64,000 bases of DNA from Magnetococcales bacterium (GTDB lineage: Bacteria > Pseudomonadota > Magnetococcia > Magnetococcales > JADFZT01), in assembly GCA_015232395.1 (NCBI GenBank), contig JADFZT010000021.1, positions 1-64,000 of the forward strand, read 5' to 3'. Under the pieces are notes generated by a model. That model was given only the letters and a program-made list of their open reading frames with translations, ran no database searches and was not told the DNA's origin. Positions 45,358 through 54,106 of the stretch are shown here, piece by piece (position 1 is the first letter of the stretch; each line of letters begins with the position of its first letter). Position numbers and translations under genes: made by a program.

Positions 45358-46185
45358 CTACAGGCTCTCCAGCCACCCATCTCCCAGGCAATGGCGCAGC
45401 TGGGCTTCGTTGATATAGCCCAGGGGAAGTTCCCGCAGCTCAAAATAGTGCACATCCCCCTCTTCATCGTGATAATAGTCCCATTCCCGCTGAAAGTTGG
45501 CCCATAAAAAACGGGCGTTGGCGGTTCGACCATCCACCACAATCAGGGTGCCTGGCAGAAAAAAATGTTCCATGGCCAATAGATCCGAGGCCATGGGCAG
45601 GCGATCCCTGGTGCGGGTGGAGATGCCGTTTATCTCACCCACCACTGAAAACTGGCCCGGTCCATCGAGATAGATAAAATCGGGGCAAATGTTGGGCAGG
45701 CGTTCATATTCGGTGCAGATGCGGCCATTGAAACGGGTCATGGCCACCTGGGCGTGATGAAAATGAACGTGTTTGGCCAGCTGCTCAGGGATGCGTTCCC
45801 GGGTGAGCTGGATATAGCTCTCTTCATCGTCCACTGCGTGGAGTTCGTGGGGATTGTTGCGGCGGAGATTGGCTTCGACGAAGGCCCCGTGACGTCGTTG
45901 ATTTTCAGCCAGGGCGTGGGCCATCACCAGGGTGGAATAGCCGCAGCCAAACTCCAAAATGGTGGTCACCTTCCGGGTCAAAACCAAAGAGTGAAGGCGA
46001 ACAAGGTCCGGCCAGTCGGGATAAAAGGGCTGGTTGTAGTTCGGATCCACCGAGTCGTTGGGGCTCATGTCGCTGGGTTCGCCACTCCAGGGGACCACTT
46101 TTTTCAGATCATATTGTTCAATATAGGCCGCTATTTCCTGCTCGCTCAGTATGTTGGGCTGTTCGTCTACCAGGGGAGTGTTCAT
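45358..46185 (-). CDS. SAM-dependent methyltransferase-like protein of the glycan region
   Basis: 275 residues from MNTPLVDEQ (46185). The Rossmann motif ILEFGCGYSTLVMAHAL and the DFIYLDGPG strand support a class I methyltransferase fold. None of the starts has a strong site; 46233 and 46323 are alternatives. It lies 106 bp upstream of the other methyltransferase on the same strand. Substrate unknown, glycan decoration likely. Confidence 0.75.
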   Translation of the reverse strand: MNTPLVDEQPNILSEQEIAAYIEQYDLKKVVPWSGEPSDMSPNDSVDPNYNQPFYPDWPDLVRLHSLVLTRKVTTILEFGCGYSTLVMAHALAENQRRHGAFVEANLRRNNPHELHAVDDEESYIQLTRERIPEQLAKHVHFHHAQVAMTRFNGRICTEYERLPNICPDFIYLDGPGQFSVVGEINGISTRTRDRLPMASDLLAMEHFFLPGTLIVVDGRTANARFLWANFQREWDYYHDEEGDVHYFELRELPLGYINEAQLRHCLGDGWLESL

Positions 46186-46746
46186 GTTTTCAGTCACACC
46201 TGTGTGGGGGGATTTGTGGAAGGCTTGGGGCATGGTCGGTTCGGCTGGGTGGGGTGGTGTCCCAATGATCTGCACCCCTTTTTTCACCAAAATCAGGATC
46301 CGGCAATTCCAGTGCAGCGTCAATTGTTTTTCGGCGGTTGTTGGGGGCGGTTTTTTTTCGAACAGATCGTCAGGTTGATGGCGATATCGGGCTTTGCTTC
46401 GGTGCTTTTATGAGCCTGTTGCAACAGGTCGATGATACTCTTCAGGTCAGGCTTGCCGTTTTTGTAATCATGGCCTGATTCAAGCTGTGTGAGGCTTGCT
46501 GAAAGCGGTGTAACGTTGCATCAAGGCCAAACGGCTATGGCAACAGGCTTTCGGAGTGGCATCAAATCCCAACCATTATTAACCAGGCAGGGAAATAATG
46601 GCGTATGGTATAGTCATGCCCCGGGCATGGGCCAAAATGGATCTGCCCGGGTAGCAGCAGGAAGGCTCTTCAGTCATTGAATGTTATCTTGGAAAATCAG
46701 GCCTTTCAGAACACCTTAAGCGGGCTGTAAATGGTCGATTGCCCGC
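46186..46746. other. Intergenic region with remnant repeats
   Basis: About 560 bp without a convincing gene. Holds the palindrome GAGCCTGTTGCAACAGG (46412-46428), also seen with one change at 56781-56797, and CATGCCCCGGGCATG near 46616. The first may be a relic of an IS5-type end. Promoters for the divergent genes must lie here. Confidence 0.45.
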
Positions 46747-48117
46747 TTGATAAATGGTCGACTGAAAGCAATCCCGACGAGAGAAACGCCAGCAAGAGAG
46801 GATTGGGTGGGAGAGATTCAAGATCGCCACTATGTGTTTTGGGCCAGACATTTCAATGATATCGATCACATGGTGCCCATCATTCATGGATTGCTGAAAT
46901 ATGGCGTGCCCGTGGAGCGCATACGCTATGTGATGTCCAACCCCCTGCCTCCGGTTTATCCCAAGAGAGATCAACGACTATCTTTTTTAACTTCCCGGGG
47001 AGTCACCCTGGAAACCCCACATTTAAGTAGCGTCAGCTTTTTTTTATACCATTTTTTGCGACAACTGGGTGAGACCAGCCGTCTGTTCAGTGTGCTGTTC
47101 AGTCGGATGGAGCGTCTCTACAGCCACTATTTTGTGCCCCACCATTTCCAGCGTTTTCCCAACTGGCGTCACGCCCTCAAAGTAGTGGAAGCAACCCCGC
47201 CGGGATCCCTGTTTATCTTTGACCACTCCCCTTCCAAAATGTATCGGGCTTTGGTCAAAAAAGGGCATGAAAAGGGCATTGCCAGCGTTGCAGTCCCCCA
47301 CGGCCTTTTGACCTTTTGGGAACATCCCAATCCAGACAGCGACACCCCTCTTTATGGCAAGGAGTGTGATTTTTTTGATAAAAAGGTCATGACCGATGCT
47401 TTTTTTGCCTCCCAACGCTCCCCGGGACTCTCTCCGGGAAAGGCGGTTACCCTGGGCTCGGCCCGTTTTTGTCCTGAATGGATGGCTGTGATCGAGAAGA
47501 TCTATGATTCGTCGCTGCCACGGCGTGAAAACCGTCTGCATGTTTTGTTTTTGATGGAAAAAGCCAAAGCCGGAACCAGTGATGTCTATGATATTTCCAT
47601 GGAGGAACAGTTTGCCCTGGTCTCTCTCTTGGATGAAGATCCGGGTGTGGAGCTTTTCATTAAACGCAATACCCGGGGCATCTCTCCACAACAGTCGCGG
47701 TTTTTGGCGGCCAGGCAGAGCCGACAATTTGGCGATGAAGTGACCACCCACGAATTGGTCTCCTGGGCCGATGTGGTGGTGGGCAGCCACTCCAGTGTTA
47801 TCCTGGACCCCATGATGCGGGGAAAAGTGGTGTTGTTACCTGTCTATATGAGCCGATTTCCCTTTATCTTTGACGAATATAAATTAAGCTGGCTCAGTCA
47901 CTCCCGGAAAGAATTTGCTGAACAGATGGATGCTTTGAAGAAAAAAATACCGGAAGATCCCTATGGGGATCCGAATTCCAGAAAATTTTTAACCGATTTG
48001 ATCTTCGCTGGTAACCCGAAGGCCGATATCTTGCATGATTATTTTTTGTTTCTCAGTGGATCTGCCATAGAGCCACAGAGGGTGGAACACCGTTCAGAGC
48101 AACAGAAATCCACATGA
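46747..48117 (+). CDS. GT-B-like capsule/glycan transferase of unknown specificity
   Basis: Up to 456 residues. The N-terminal fold starts VFWARHFNDIDHMVPIIHGL, and the body has HGLLTFWEH and a late VVGSHSSVILDPMMRGK, as in the capsule or CDP-glycerol transferase / GT-B superfamily. The start is not certain: the TTG at 46747 has no site, and GTG at 46807 (AGAGAGGA upstream) is better. First gene of a plus-strand run to 53736. Confidence 0.65.
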   Translation: MINGRLKAIPTRETPAREDWVGEIQDRHYVFWARHFNDIDHMVPIIHGLLKYGVPVERIRYVMSNPLPPVYPKRDQRLSFLTSRGVTLETPHLSSVSFFLYHFLRQLGETSRLFSVLFSRMERLYSHYFVPHHFQRFPNWRHALKVVEATPPGSLFIFDHSPSKMYRALVKKGHEKGIASVAVPHGLLTFWEHPNPDSDTPLYGKECDFFDKKVMTDAFFASQRSPGLSPGKAVTLGSARFCPEWMAVIEKIYDSSLPRRENRLHVLFLMEKAKAGTSDVYDISMEEQFALVSLLDEDPGVELFIKRNTRGISPQQSRFLAARQSRQFGDEVTTHELVSWADVVVGSHSSVILDPMMRGKVVLLPVYMSRFPFIFDEYKLSWLSHSRKEFAEQMDALKKKIPEDPYGDPNSRKFLTDLIFAGNPKADILHDYFLFLSGSAIEPQRVEHRSEQQKST

Positions 48118-48157
48118 ACAGAAGAAAAAACGCACTCACCATCACAGGGAATGACCT

Positions 48158-49045
48158 ATGACCAATTTCGATTTTGCTCTGAACCGTATGGATGCCTCCT
48201 CCGTTCAGCTGGCACGTCACATCTATGTGATTGGAGAGATCGGCATCAATCACAACGGGGATCTCAAGCTTGCCAAAAAGTTGATTGATCTGGCGAAAGT
48301 GGCCGGGTGTGATGCGGTTAAATTTCAAAAGCGCACCCTGGATATTGTCTATACCCAAGAGCTGTTGGACAGCCCCCGGGAGAGCCCCTGGGGAACCACC
48401 CAGCGGGAGCAGAAGGAAGGGTTGGAGTTTGGTCGGGCCGACTATGATGAAATCCACGACTACTGCCAACAGGTGGGTATCGATTGGTTCGCCTCGGCTT
48501 GGGATATCCCCAGCCAGGAATTTTTGCGCCCCTACGATTTAAAGTTCAACAAAATCGCTTCGGCCATGACCACCCATCTGGAGTTTGTCGAGGTTGTCGC
48601 AGCGGAAGGCAAGCCGACTTTTCTTTCCACCGGCATGTGCACCCTGGAAGAGATCGAAGCGGCGGTGGCCTTGTTCAAAAAACACAACTGCCCCTTTGTT
48701 TTGATGCATACGGTTTCGGAATATCCCTCCCCCGAAGAGACCCTCAACCTGAAATTGATCCCCGAATTGCAAAATCGTTTTGACTGCCCGGTGGGGTATA
48801 GCGGCCATGAATCTTCGGTTTCTCCCTCCCTGATGGCCGCCATGATGGGCATCGTCGCCCTGGAGCGGCATATCACCCTGGATCGAGCCATGTATGGCAG
48901 CGATCAGGCGGCCTCTTTGGAAGCTGCGGGATTGATCACCCTGGTGGCGCAACTGCGCAAAATTCCGGTGGTGATGGGGGATGGGGTCAAAAAAAGCACC
49001 CCTGTGGAAGATAAGGTCGCCGGGAAACTACGCTACTGGCTTTGA
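48158..49045 (+). CDS. NeuB-family nonulosonate synthase lacking the SAF domain
   Basis: 295 residues. The TIM-barrel synthase core is complete: IGEIGINHNGDLKLAKKLID near the start, KFQKR, SAWD, KIASAM, STGM near 150, and GYSGHE near 218. These condense phosphoenolpyruvate with a 6-carbon sugar to make sialic, legionaminic or pseudaminic acids. The usual C-terminal SAF (antifreeze-like) domain is missing, so the protein is about 50 residues short; this could affect oligomer or substrate choice. No NeuC or PseB-like gene is nearby, so the substrate is open. GGGA upstream of the ATG. Confidence 0.88.
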   Translation: MTNFDFALNRMDASSVQLARHIYVIGEIGINHNGDLKLAKKLIDLAKVAGCDAVKFQKRTLDIVYTQELLDSPRESPWGTTQREQKEGLEFGRADYDEIHDYCQQVGIDWFASAWDIPSQEFLRPYDLKFNKIASAMTTHLEFVEVVAAEGKPTFLSTGMCTLEEIEAAVALFKKHNCPFVLMHTVSEYPSPEETLNLKLIPELQNRFDCPVGYSGHESSVSPSLMAAMMGIVALERHITLDRAMYGSDQAASLEAAGLITLVAQLRKIPVVMGDGVKKSTPVEDKVAGKLRYWL

Positions 49046-49058
49046 TGGGGCTCTTGAG

Positions 49059-49820
49059 ATGCGCTCAGAGGGGAGAGCTGCCCATCAGCGGGTTGTGCTG
49101 ATCATTCAAGCGCGCATGGGCTCCACCCGCTTGCCGGGAAAATCGATGATGCCCCTGGCTGGAGAGCCACTGATCGGACGGCTCCTGGAGCGGGTCAAAG
49201 GGTGCCAAGAGGTGGATCAAATCGTCCTGGCTATTCCGGATACCCCTGAAAATGAGGTGTTGGCCGGTGTTGGCCTGGAGTGGGGGGTGGCGGTCTATTC
49301 CGGCTCGGAAGGGGATCTGGTGGATCGGTATTACCAGGCCGCCCAAAAATTCAGCGCCGATGTGGTGGTGCGCCTGCCGGGTGACAATCCGGTTCCCGAG
49401 CCTGGAGAGATCGATCGGATCATCGCCCACCACCTCAGGGGGCGTGCCGCCTTTTCGACCAATATCACCCAGCTTTTGGGTAACGGCTATCCCGATGGTA
49501 TTGGTGCGGAAGTGTTTGATTTTAAAAGCCTGGAAGAGGTTTGGCGGCGACAGGACGATCCCCTGAAGCGGGAGCATCTGCATCTTAATTTTTTTGACTA
49601 TGCCACCGGGCAGGTGGTGGATTCTGAGCAATATCCGGTGGCAACGGTAAGCTGTCCGGCTGGTTTTTCCCGCCCGGATCTGGTGTTGGATGTGAACACG
49701 CCTGCCGAATACGCCTATCTCAAAGCCCTCTACAGCGCGCTCTACCCCAAAAATCCCCAGTTCCACATCACGGACATCATCGCCTGGCACGACGGCATTG
49801 ACGGCAAAGTTCCCCTTTAG
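49059..49820 (+). CDS. SpsF-like / CMP-sugar cytidylyltransferase-type glycosyl nucleotidyltransferase
   Basis: 253 residues from MRSEGRAAHQR. Nucleotidyltransferase core: IIQARMGSTRLPGKSM (nucleotide loop), Asp-rich VRLPGDNPVPEP. The protein fits the SpsF/NeuA family that activates nonulosonates with CTP. It lies 13 bp after the NeuB-like gene, which supports this. A longer reading that starts at 48981 would overlap NeuB and is rejected. Confidence 0.85.
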   Translation: MRSEGRAAHQRVVLIIQARMGSTRLPGKSMMPLAGEPLIGRLLERVKGCQEVDQIVLAIPDTPENEVLAGVGLEWGVAVYSGSEGDLVDRYYQAAQKFSADVVVRLPGDNPVPEPGEIDRIIAHHLRGRAAFSTNITQLLGNGYPDGIGAEVFDFKSLEEVWRRQDDPLKREHLHLNFFDYATGQVVDSEQYPVATVSCPAGFSRPDLVLDVNTPAEYAYLKALYSALYPKNPQFHITDIIAWHDGIDGKVPL

Positions 49821-49826
49821 AGGTTC

Positions 49827-51254
49827 ATGATGGCGACCTACTGTTTTGATATCGACGGCACCATTTGCACCAATACCGAAGGGGCCTATGAGGATGCCCA
49901 GCCCTTTGGGGATGTGGTTGAGGAGATCCAGCGGCTTTATGCCGAAGGGCACAAAATATTGCTCCATACCGCCAGAGGTGCCACCACCGGTATCGATTGG
50001 CGGGAGGTGACCGAGGGGCAGATGCAGCGTTGGGGGGTGCCTTTCCATGAGCTCTATCTGGGCAAACCCACGGCAGATATTTATGTAGATGACAAAACAA
50101 TCAATGCAGTAGCGTGGCGGGGGCGGGGATTCAAGTGGTCACTGCCCGAGGCCCAGGCTCAGATTCAGGCCCAGGCCCAGCCACAGATTCAAGCCCAGGC
50201 TCGGACTCAGGACGAAAAGCCAGAACAGAATCCAGGTTCAGACGCGGCTGGAAGTGGCCGGGTGGTTTGCTTCAACGGCGCTTTTGTTCCGGAAAGCCAG
50301 GCGCGACTTTCCATCTATGATTCCGCTTTGATGTTTGGGGATATGGTCTTTGAGATGACCCGCTCCTTCAATCAAAAGCAGTTTAAATTGCGTGAGCACA
50401 TCGATCGTCTATACGCCGGTCTCAAAATTTTGCGCATTCCCCTGGCGCTCTCCCCTGAAGAGATGGAAAAAGCGGTTTATGAAACCATGGAAGCCAATGC
50501 CGGGGCTTTTGCAGCGGATGACGAACATCGAATATTGATCGATGTTTCCCGGGGGATGTTGGGGATCTATCAGGGGGTGGTGGGCTCTCACCAGGGGCCC
50601 AACTATATCATCGCCGATTTTCCCCTGCGCTGGACCGTGGCGGGGATGGGTGGGTTGTTTAAAACCGGCATCAATGCGGTGATTCCCTCCCAGCGGGCAA
50701 TTCCCGCCAGCTTTTTAGAGCCCAAAATCAAAAATCGCAGCCGTTTGCACCTGCAAATGGCCAATATTGAGGTTTCCGGCTACAGCGGCGACAACAACTG
50801 GGCACTGCTTCTGGACGATGCCGGCTATATCGCTGAAGGGACCGGGGATAATTTTTTTATCGTCAAGGATGGGGTGATTTTGACCCCGGAAGGGCGCAAC
50901 ATTTTGCGGGGTATCAGCCGCCAATATATCCTGGAAGAGCTGGCTCCCCAGCTGGGAATGCGGGTGGTGGAAACCAATATCGAACCCTACGACGTCTACA
51001 CCGCCGACGAAGCCTTCATGACCGGCACCCCCTTTTGCATGTTGCCGGTCACCTCTCTGATGGGGGTCAAGATTGGTGATGGCCGGGTGGGTGGGATTTT
51101 CAGCCGCCTGCTCTCCCAATGGAGCGACAATGTGGGGGTGGATATCCCCAGCCAGATTCAAAGGTGGAATGCCCAGGATGCCGCCTCCCAGCCCACAGCC
51201 CCCACTCCTTATGCCTTTACTCCACCCCCTTCCGAAAACGACCCAACTTCCTGA
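49827..51254 (+). CDS. HAD phosphatase fused by a Gln/Ala repeat to a class IV aminotransferase
   Basis: 475 residues (49827 or 49830). Residues 1-110 are a short HAD phosphatase-like domain (CFDIDGTIC with the nucleophile Asp, HTARG, YVDDKTINA). Residues about 111-130 form a QAQIQAQAQPQIQAQAR linker from a tandem DNA repeat. Residues about 145-440 are a PLP-dependent class IV aminotransferase (BCAT/DAAT fold) with catalytic Lys302 (PKIKNRS) and AEGTGDNFFIV. Phosphatase and aminotransferase steps both fit an amino-sugar acid pathway. The order in the NeuB cluster suggests a role in the nonulosonate. Confidence 0.8.
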   Translation: MMATYCFDIDGTICTNTEGAYEDAQPFGDVVEEIQRLYAEGHKILLHTARGATTGIDWREVTEGQMQRWGVPFHELYLGKPTADIYVDDKTINAVAWRGRGFKWSLPEAQAQIQAQAQPQIQAQARTQDEKPEQNPGSDAAGSGRVVCFNGAFVPESQARLSIYDSALMFGDMVFEMTRSFNQKQFKLREHIDRLYAGLKILRIPLALSPEEMEKAVYETMEANAGAFAADDEHRILIDVSRGMLGIYQGVVGSHQGPNYIIADFPLRWTVAGMGGLFKTGINAVIPSQRAIPASFLEPKIKNRSRLHLQMANIEVSGYSGDNNWALLLDDAGYIAEGTGDNFFIVKDGVILTPEGRNILRGISRQYILEELAPQLGMRVVETNIEPYDVYTADEAFMTGTPFCMLPVTSLMGVKIGDGRVGGIFSRLLSQWSDNVGVDIPSQIQRWNAQDAASQPTAPTPYAFTPPPSENDPTS

Positions 51255-51260
51255 GGTGTG

Positions 51261-52094
51261 ATGAGCAACAACATCGGATTCATGCAGGGGCGTCTTTCTC
51301 CCCTGGTAGACGGAAAAATTCAAGCCTTCCCAAAGGATCATTGGCAGGCAGAGTTTCCCCTGGCGGAAAAAATCGGACTTTCCCTCATGGAGTGGACCCT
51401 GGATCAGGAGGGTCTGCGGCAAAATCCCCTTTTGACCCCTGACGGACGCCGGGAGATCCAGGGGCTCTGCCAGGCCCATGGGGTGTCCATTGAAACCCTG
51501 ACGGCGGATTGTTTTATGCAGGCCCCGTTTTTCAAGGTAGCGGGAGAGGAGCGGCAAGCTTTGCTGGATGATCTGCGGGCGGTTTTGCAGGGGGCTGGGG
51601 AGGTGGGGGTGCGCCTGGTGGTGCTGCCTTTGGTGGACAATGGTGCCTTGAAGAGACTGGTTGAGGAAAAGGCGCTGCGGGATGGTTTGCTGGCGCTGAT
51701 TCCGCTGCTGGAGCAAACCGGAGTTCGGATCATCTTCGAATCCGACTTTCCTCCCCCCTGGCTGAGCACTTTCATCGCCACCTTTCCCAAAGACCATTTC
51801 GGCATCAACTATGACATCGGCAACAGCGCGGCGTTGGGGTTTGACCCGGAGGAGGAGATGGCAGCGTATGGTTCGCGGATTTGGAACGTCCACGTCAAAG
51901 ATCGCCTGTTGGGTGGCACAACGGTTCCTCTGGGGCAGGGCAGCGCCGACTTTCCCCGCGTTTTCAGCCTTTTGAAAAAATCAGGTTATGGGGGGCGCTA
52001 TATTTTGCAAACCGCCAGAGCCAAAGAGGAAGCCCATTGGGAGCTGCTCCAGGGGTATGCCGATCAGGTGAGCCACTGGTTGAAGGAAGGGTAG
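51261..52094 (+). CDS. Sugar phosphate isomerase/epimerase (xylose-isomerase-like TIM barrel)
   Basis: 277 residues from the ATG at 51261 (the stop of the upstream gene supplies the GAGG site). The AP-endonuclease-2/xylose isomerase fold is supported by IGFMQGRLSP at the start, FESDFPP, NYDIGNSAALGFD and HVKD. It would isomerise a sugar or sugar acid. It follows the HAD/aminotransferase gene by 6 bp. Confidence 0.82.
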   Translation: MSNNIGFMQGRLSPLVDGKIQAFPKDHWQAEFPLAEKIGLSLMEWTLDQEGLRQNPLLTPDGRREIQGLCQAHGVSIETLTADCFMQAPFFKVAGEERQALLDDLRAVLQGAGEVGVRLVVLPLVDNGALKRLVEEKALRDGLLALIPLLEQTGVRIIFESDFPPPWLSTFIATFPKDHFGINYDIGNSAALGFDPEEEMAAYGSRIWNVHVKDRLLGGTTVPLGQGSADFPRVFSLLKKSGYGGRYILQTARAKEEAHWELLQGYADQVSHWLKEG

Positions 52095-52096
52095 CC

Positions 52097-52852
52097 ATGG
52101 ATCTGGGGCTTGCAGGCAAAACCGCTTTGGTGACGGGTGCCAGCCGGGGTATCGGCTTGGCCATCGCCACCGCCCTCCATCGAGAAGGGTGTCGGGTGGC
52201 TTTGAATGGCCGAACGGTTGAGCCCCTGCAACAGGCTGTGGCCGCTTTGGGGGAGGGTGCCAGTTATCATCCAGGGGATGTGACGGATCCGAAGGCGTGC
52301 GCCAACCTGATCTCTTCGGTGGGGGCGCGTTGGGGTGGATTGGATGTGCTGGTGTGTAATGTCGGCAGTGGCGCATCGGTTCCTCCTGGGCAGGAGACCC
52401 CCCCGGAGTGGCAGCGGGTGCTGGAGATGAATTTATATGGCGCAACGCACATGGTGGCGGCTGCCAGAAAATCTTTGGGGGAGAGCCGGGGCGTGGTGTT
52501 GTGCCTCTCTTCCATCTGCGGATTGGCCGCTTTGGGGGCACCGATCACTTATAGTGCTGCGAAAGCTGCCTTGAATGCCTATGTGCGGGGCATGGCGCGA
52601 CCATTGGGCCAGGAGGGGGTGCGGATCAATGCCCTGGCCCCTGGCAATGTCTGGTTTGAAGGGGGCACCTGGGAGCGCAAGCTTGGGGAAGATCGGGCGG
52701 GCGTTCAGGAAATGTTGCAGCGGGAAGTGGCCCTGGGGCGTTTGGGCGAGCTGGATGAGATTGCCGATTTTGCGGTATTTCTCACTTCGGCCCGGGCCTC
52801 TTTTGCGACGGGGGCGGTTTTTGTGTTGGATGGCGGGCAACTGCGAGGCTAA
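52097..52852 (+). CDS. SDR-family oxidoreductase
   Basis: 251 residues from MDLGLAGKTALVTGASRG at 52097, with GGAAGGG upstream, and directly after the isomerase stop. Classical SDR: TGASRGIG nucleotide motif, catalytic Ser (LSSICG), Tyr/Lys (YSAAK). A longer ORF that begins upstream is out of place. Substrate unknown; may oxidise or reduce the product of the isomerase. Confidence 0.9.
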   Translation: MDLGLAGKTALVTGASRGIGLAIATALHREGCRVALNGRTVEPLQQAVAALGEGASYHPGDVTDPKACANLISSVGARWGGLDVLVCNVGSGASVPPGQETPPEWQRVLEMNLYGATHMVAAARKSLGESRGVVLCLSSICGLAALGAPITYSAAKAALNAYVRGMARPLGQEGVRINALAPGNVWFEGGTWERKLGEDRAGVQEMLQREVALGRLGELDEIADFAVFLTSARASFATGAVFVLDGGQLRG

Positions 52853-52860
52853 AGACACTC

Positions 52861-53736
52861 ATGAGCAAATCCGTATCCACTCCCGGCGATCCATCCAACC
52901 CCACCCATTCCGTGCGCCAAGCCCTGGATCTTTCCGGGCGGGTGGCGGTGATTACCGGGGGAGGGGGGCTGTTGGGGGTCCAGCATGGGGAAGCCATCGC
53001 CGAAATGGGGGGGATCCCGGTGGTGTTGGACCTGGATGGTGAGAGTGCCAGGGGGTGTGCGGAAAATTTGGCAAAATCTTTTGATGTGCCTGCCATGGGC
53101 ATGGCCTGCGATATCACCCGATCCGAAGAGGTGGAGGGGGCTCTGGTTCGGGTTTTGGAGCGCTATGGCCGGGTGGATATATTGATCAACAATGCCGCCA
53201 ACAATCCCAAGGTGGAGGATGATGCCTTTGGTCGGCATGGCTCCAGATTGGAAGAGTTTTCCCTGGATACCTGGAATCAGGACTTGAACGTGGGGCTGAC
53301 CGGGGCCTTTTTGTGCTCCCGGGTGTTCGGTGCTGAAATGGCGCGTCGGGGCAAAGGGGTGATTCTCAACATGGCCTCGGACTTGGCCATCATCGCCCCG
53401 GACCAGCGGATTTATCAGCAGGCCGGCAAATCACCGGAGTCCCAGCCGGTCAAGCCGGTGACCTATTCGGTGGTGAAGGCGGGCTTGTTGGGGTTGACCC
53501 GATATTTGGCCACTTATTGGGCCGACCAGGGGGTGCGGAGCAACGCTTTGCTGCCGGGTGGGGTTTTTGCGGAGCAGGATCAGGCCTTTTTGGAAAAACT
53601 GACCCGACTGATTCCCATGGGCCGCATGGCTGAAAAACAGGAATATAAAGCGGCGGTGGTCTTTTTGGTTTCAGACGCTTCCTCCTACATGAACGGCGCA
53701 ACCCTCTCCATGGATGGCGGGCGCACCTGCTGGTAA
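52861..53736 (+). CDS. SDR-family oxidoreductase
   Basis: 291 residues. SDR nucleotide motif TGGGGLLG, NNAANNPK, catalytic Ser in MASDLA and Tyr/Lys in YSVVK. Its Gly-rich loop and N-terminal tail differ from the previous SDR, so the two probably do different steps. 8 bp after the previous gene; last gene of the run. Confidence 0.88.
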   Translation: MSKSVSTPGDPSNPTHSVRQALDLSGRVAVITGGGGLLGVQHGEAIAEMGGIPVVLDLDGESARGCAENLAKSFDVPAMGMACDITRSEEVEGALVRVLERYGRVDILINNAANNPKVEDDAFGRHGSRLEEFSLDTWNQDLNVGLTGAFLCSRVFGAEMARRGKGVILNMASDLAIIAPDQRIYQQAGKSPESQPVKPVTYSVVKAGLLGLTRYLATYWADQGVRSNALLPGGVFAEQDQAFLEKLTRLIPMGRMAEKQEYKAAVVFLVSDASSYMNGATLSMDGGRTCW

Positions 53737-53780
53737 TCCCTGCTCTCCACGCCCTCATCTTTCACGAAAAATGGCTTCAA

Positions 53781-53803
53781 TTGTAGTCTTGACAGGACTA
53801 CAA
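53781..53803. promoter_or_regulatory. Operator/promoter of the RelB-like locus
   Basis: A perfect palindrome with 8-bp arms, TTGTAGTC (53781-53788) and GACTACAA (53796-53803), surrounds the -35 hexamer TTGACA (53789-53794). Repressor binding here would block transcription of the antitoxin-toxin pair, as expected for autoregulation by a RelB-like protein. The -10 is poor. Confidence 0.65.
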
Positions 53804-53842
53804 TGGGGGGGTGTTTTTAAATCCATCAGGGAGAGTTCCATC

Positions 53843-54103
53843 ATGGCCAACACCGAGACCTACGTCCGGGCAAGAGTGGACAAAGCCTTGAAAGAGCGCG
53901 CATCTGTCGTTTTGGCCTCTATGGGCTTGAATATGTCGGATGCCATACGGCTGATGTTGATGCGGGTTATCGATGAAGAGCGACTGCCCTTTGAGATAAA
54001 ATCCCCCAATGTGCTGACGACCAAAGCCATTGAGGAGTTGGAGCAGGGAAAGGGTAAAAAGCTGGACTCCAAAGAGGATCTGTTTGAAGATTTGGGGATC
54101 TGA
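53843..54103 (+). CDS. RelB/DinJ-family antitoxin
   Basis: 86 residues from the ATG at 53843 (GGGAGAG upstream). N-terminal ribbon-helix-helix: TYVRARVDKALKERASVVLA then MGLNMSDAIRLMLMR, typical RelB/DinJ. The acidic C-terminus (KLDSKEDLFEDLGI) covers the toxin. The operator lies 40 bp upstream. It precedes the damaged YafQ-like toxin by 3 bp. As the toxin is broken, the antitoxin may now act only as a regulator. Confidence 0.88.
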   Translation: MANTETYVRARVDKALKERASVVLASMGLNMSDAIRLMLMRVIDEERLPFEIKSPNVLTTKAIEELEQGKGKKLDSKEDLFEDLGI

Positions 54104-54106
54104 TGG

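Noticed and set aside
51881-52096. N-terminal extension of the first SDR
   Set aside because: It overlaps the isomerase gene in another frame; the real start at 52097 has a strong site and begins the Rossmann fold.
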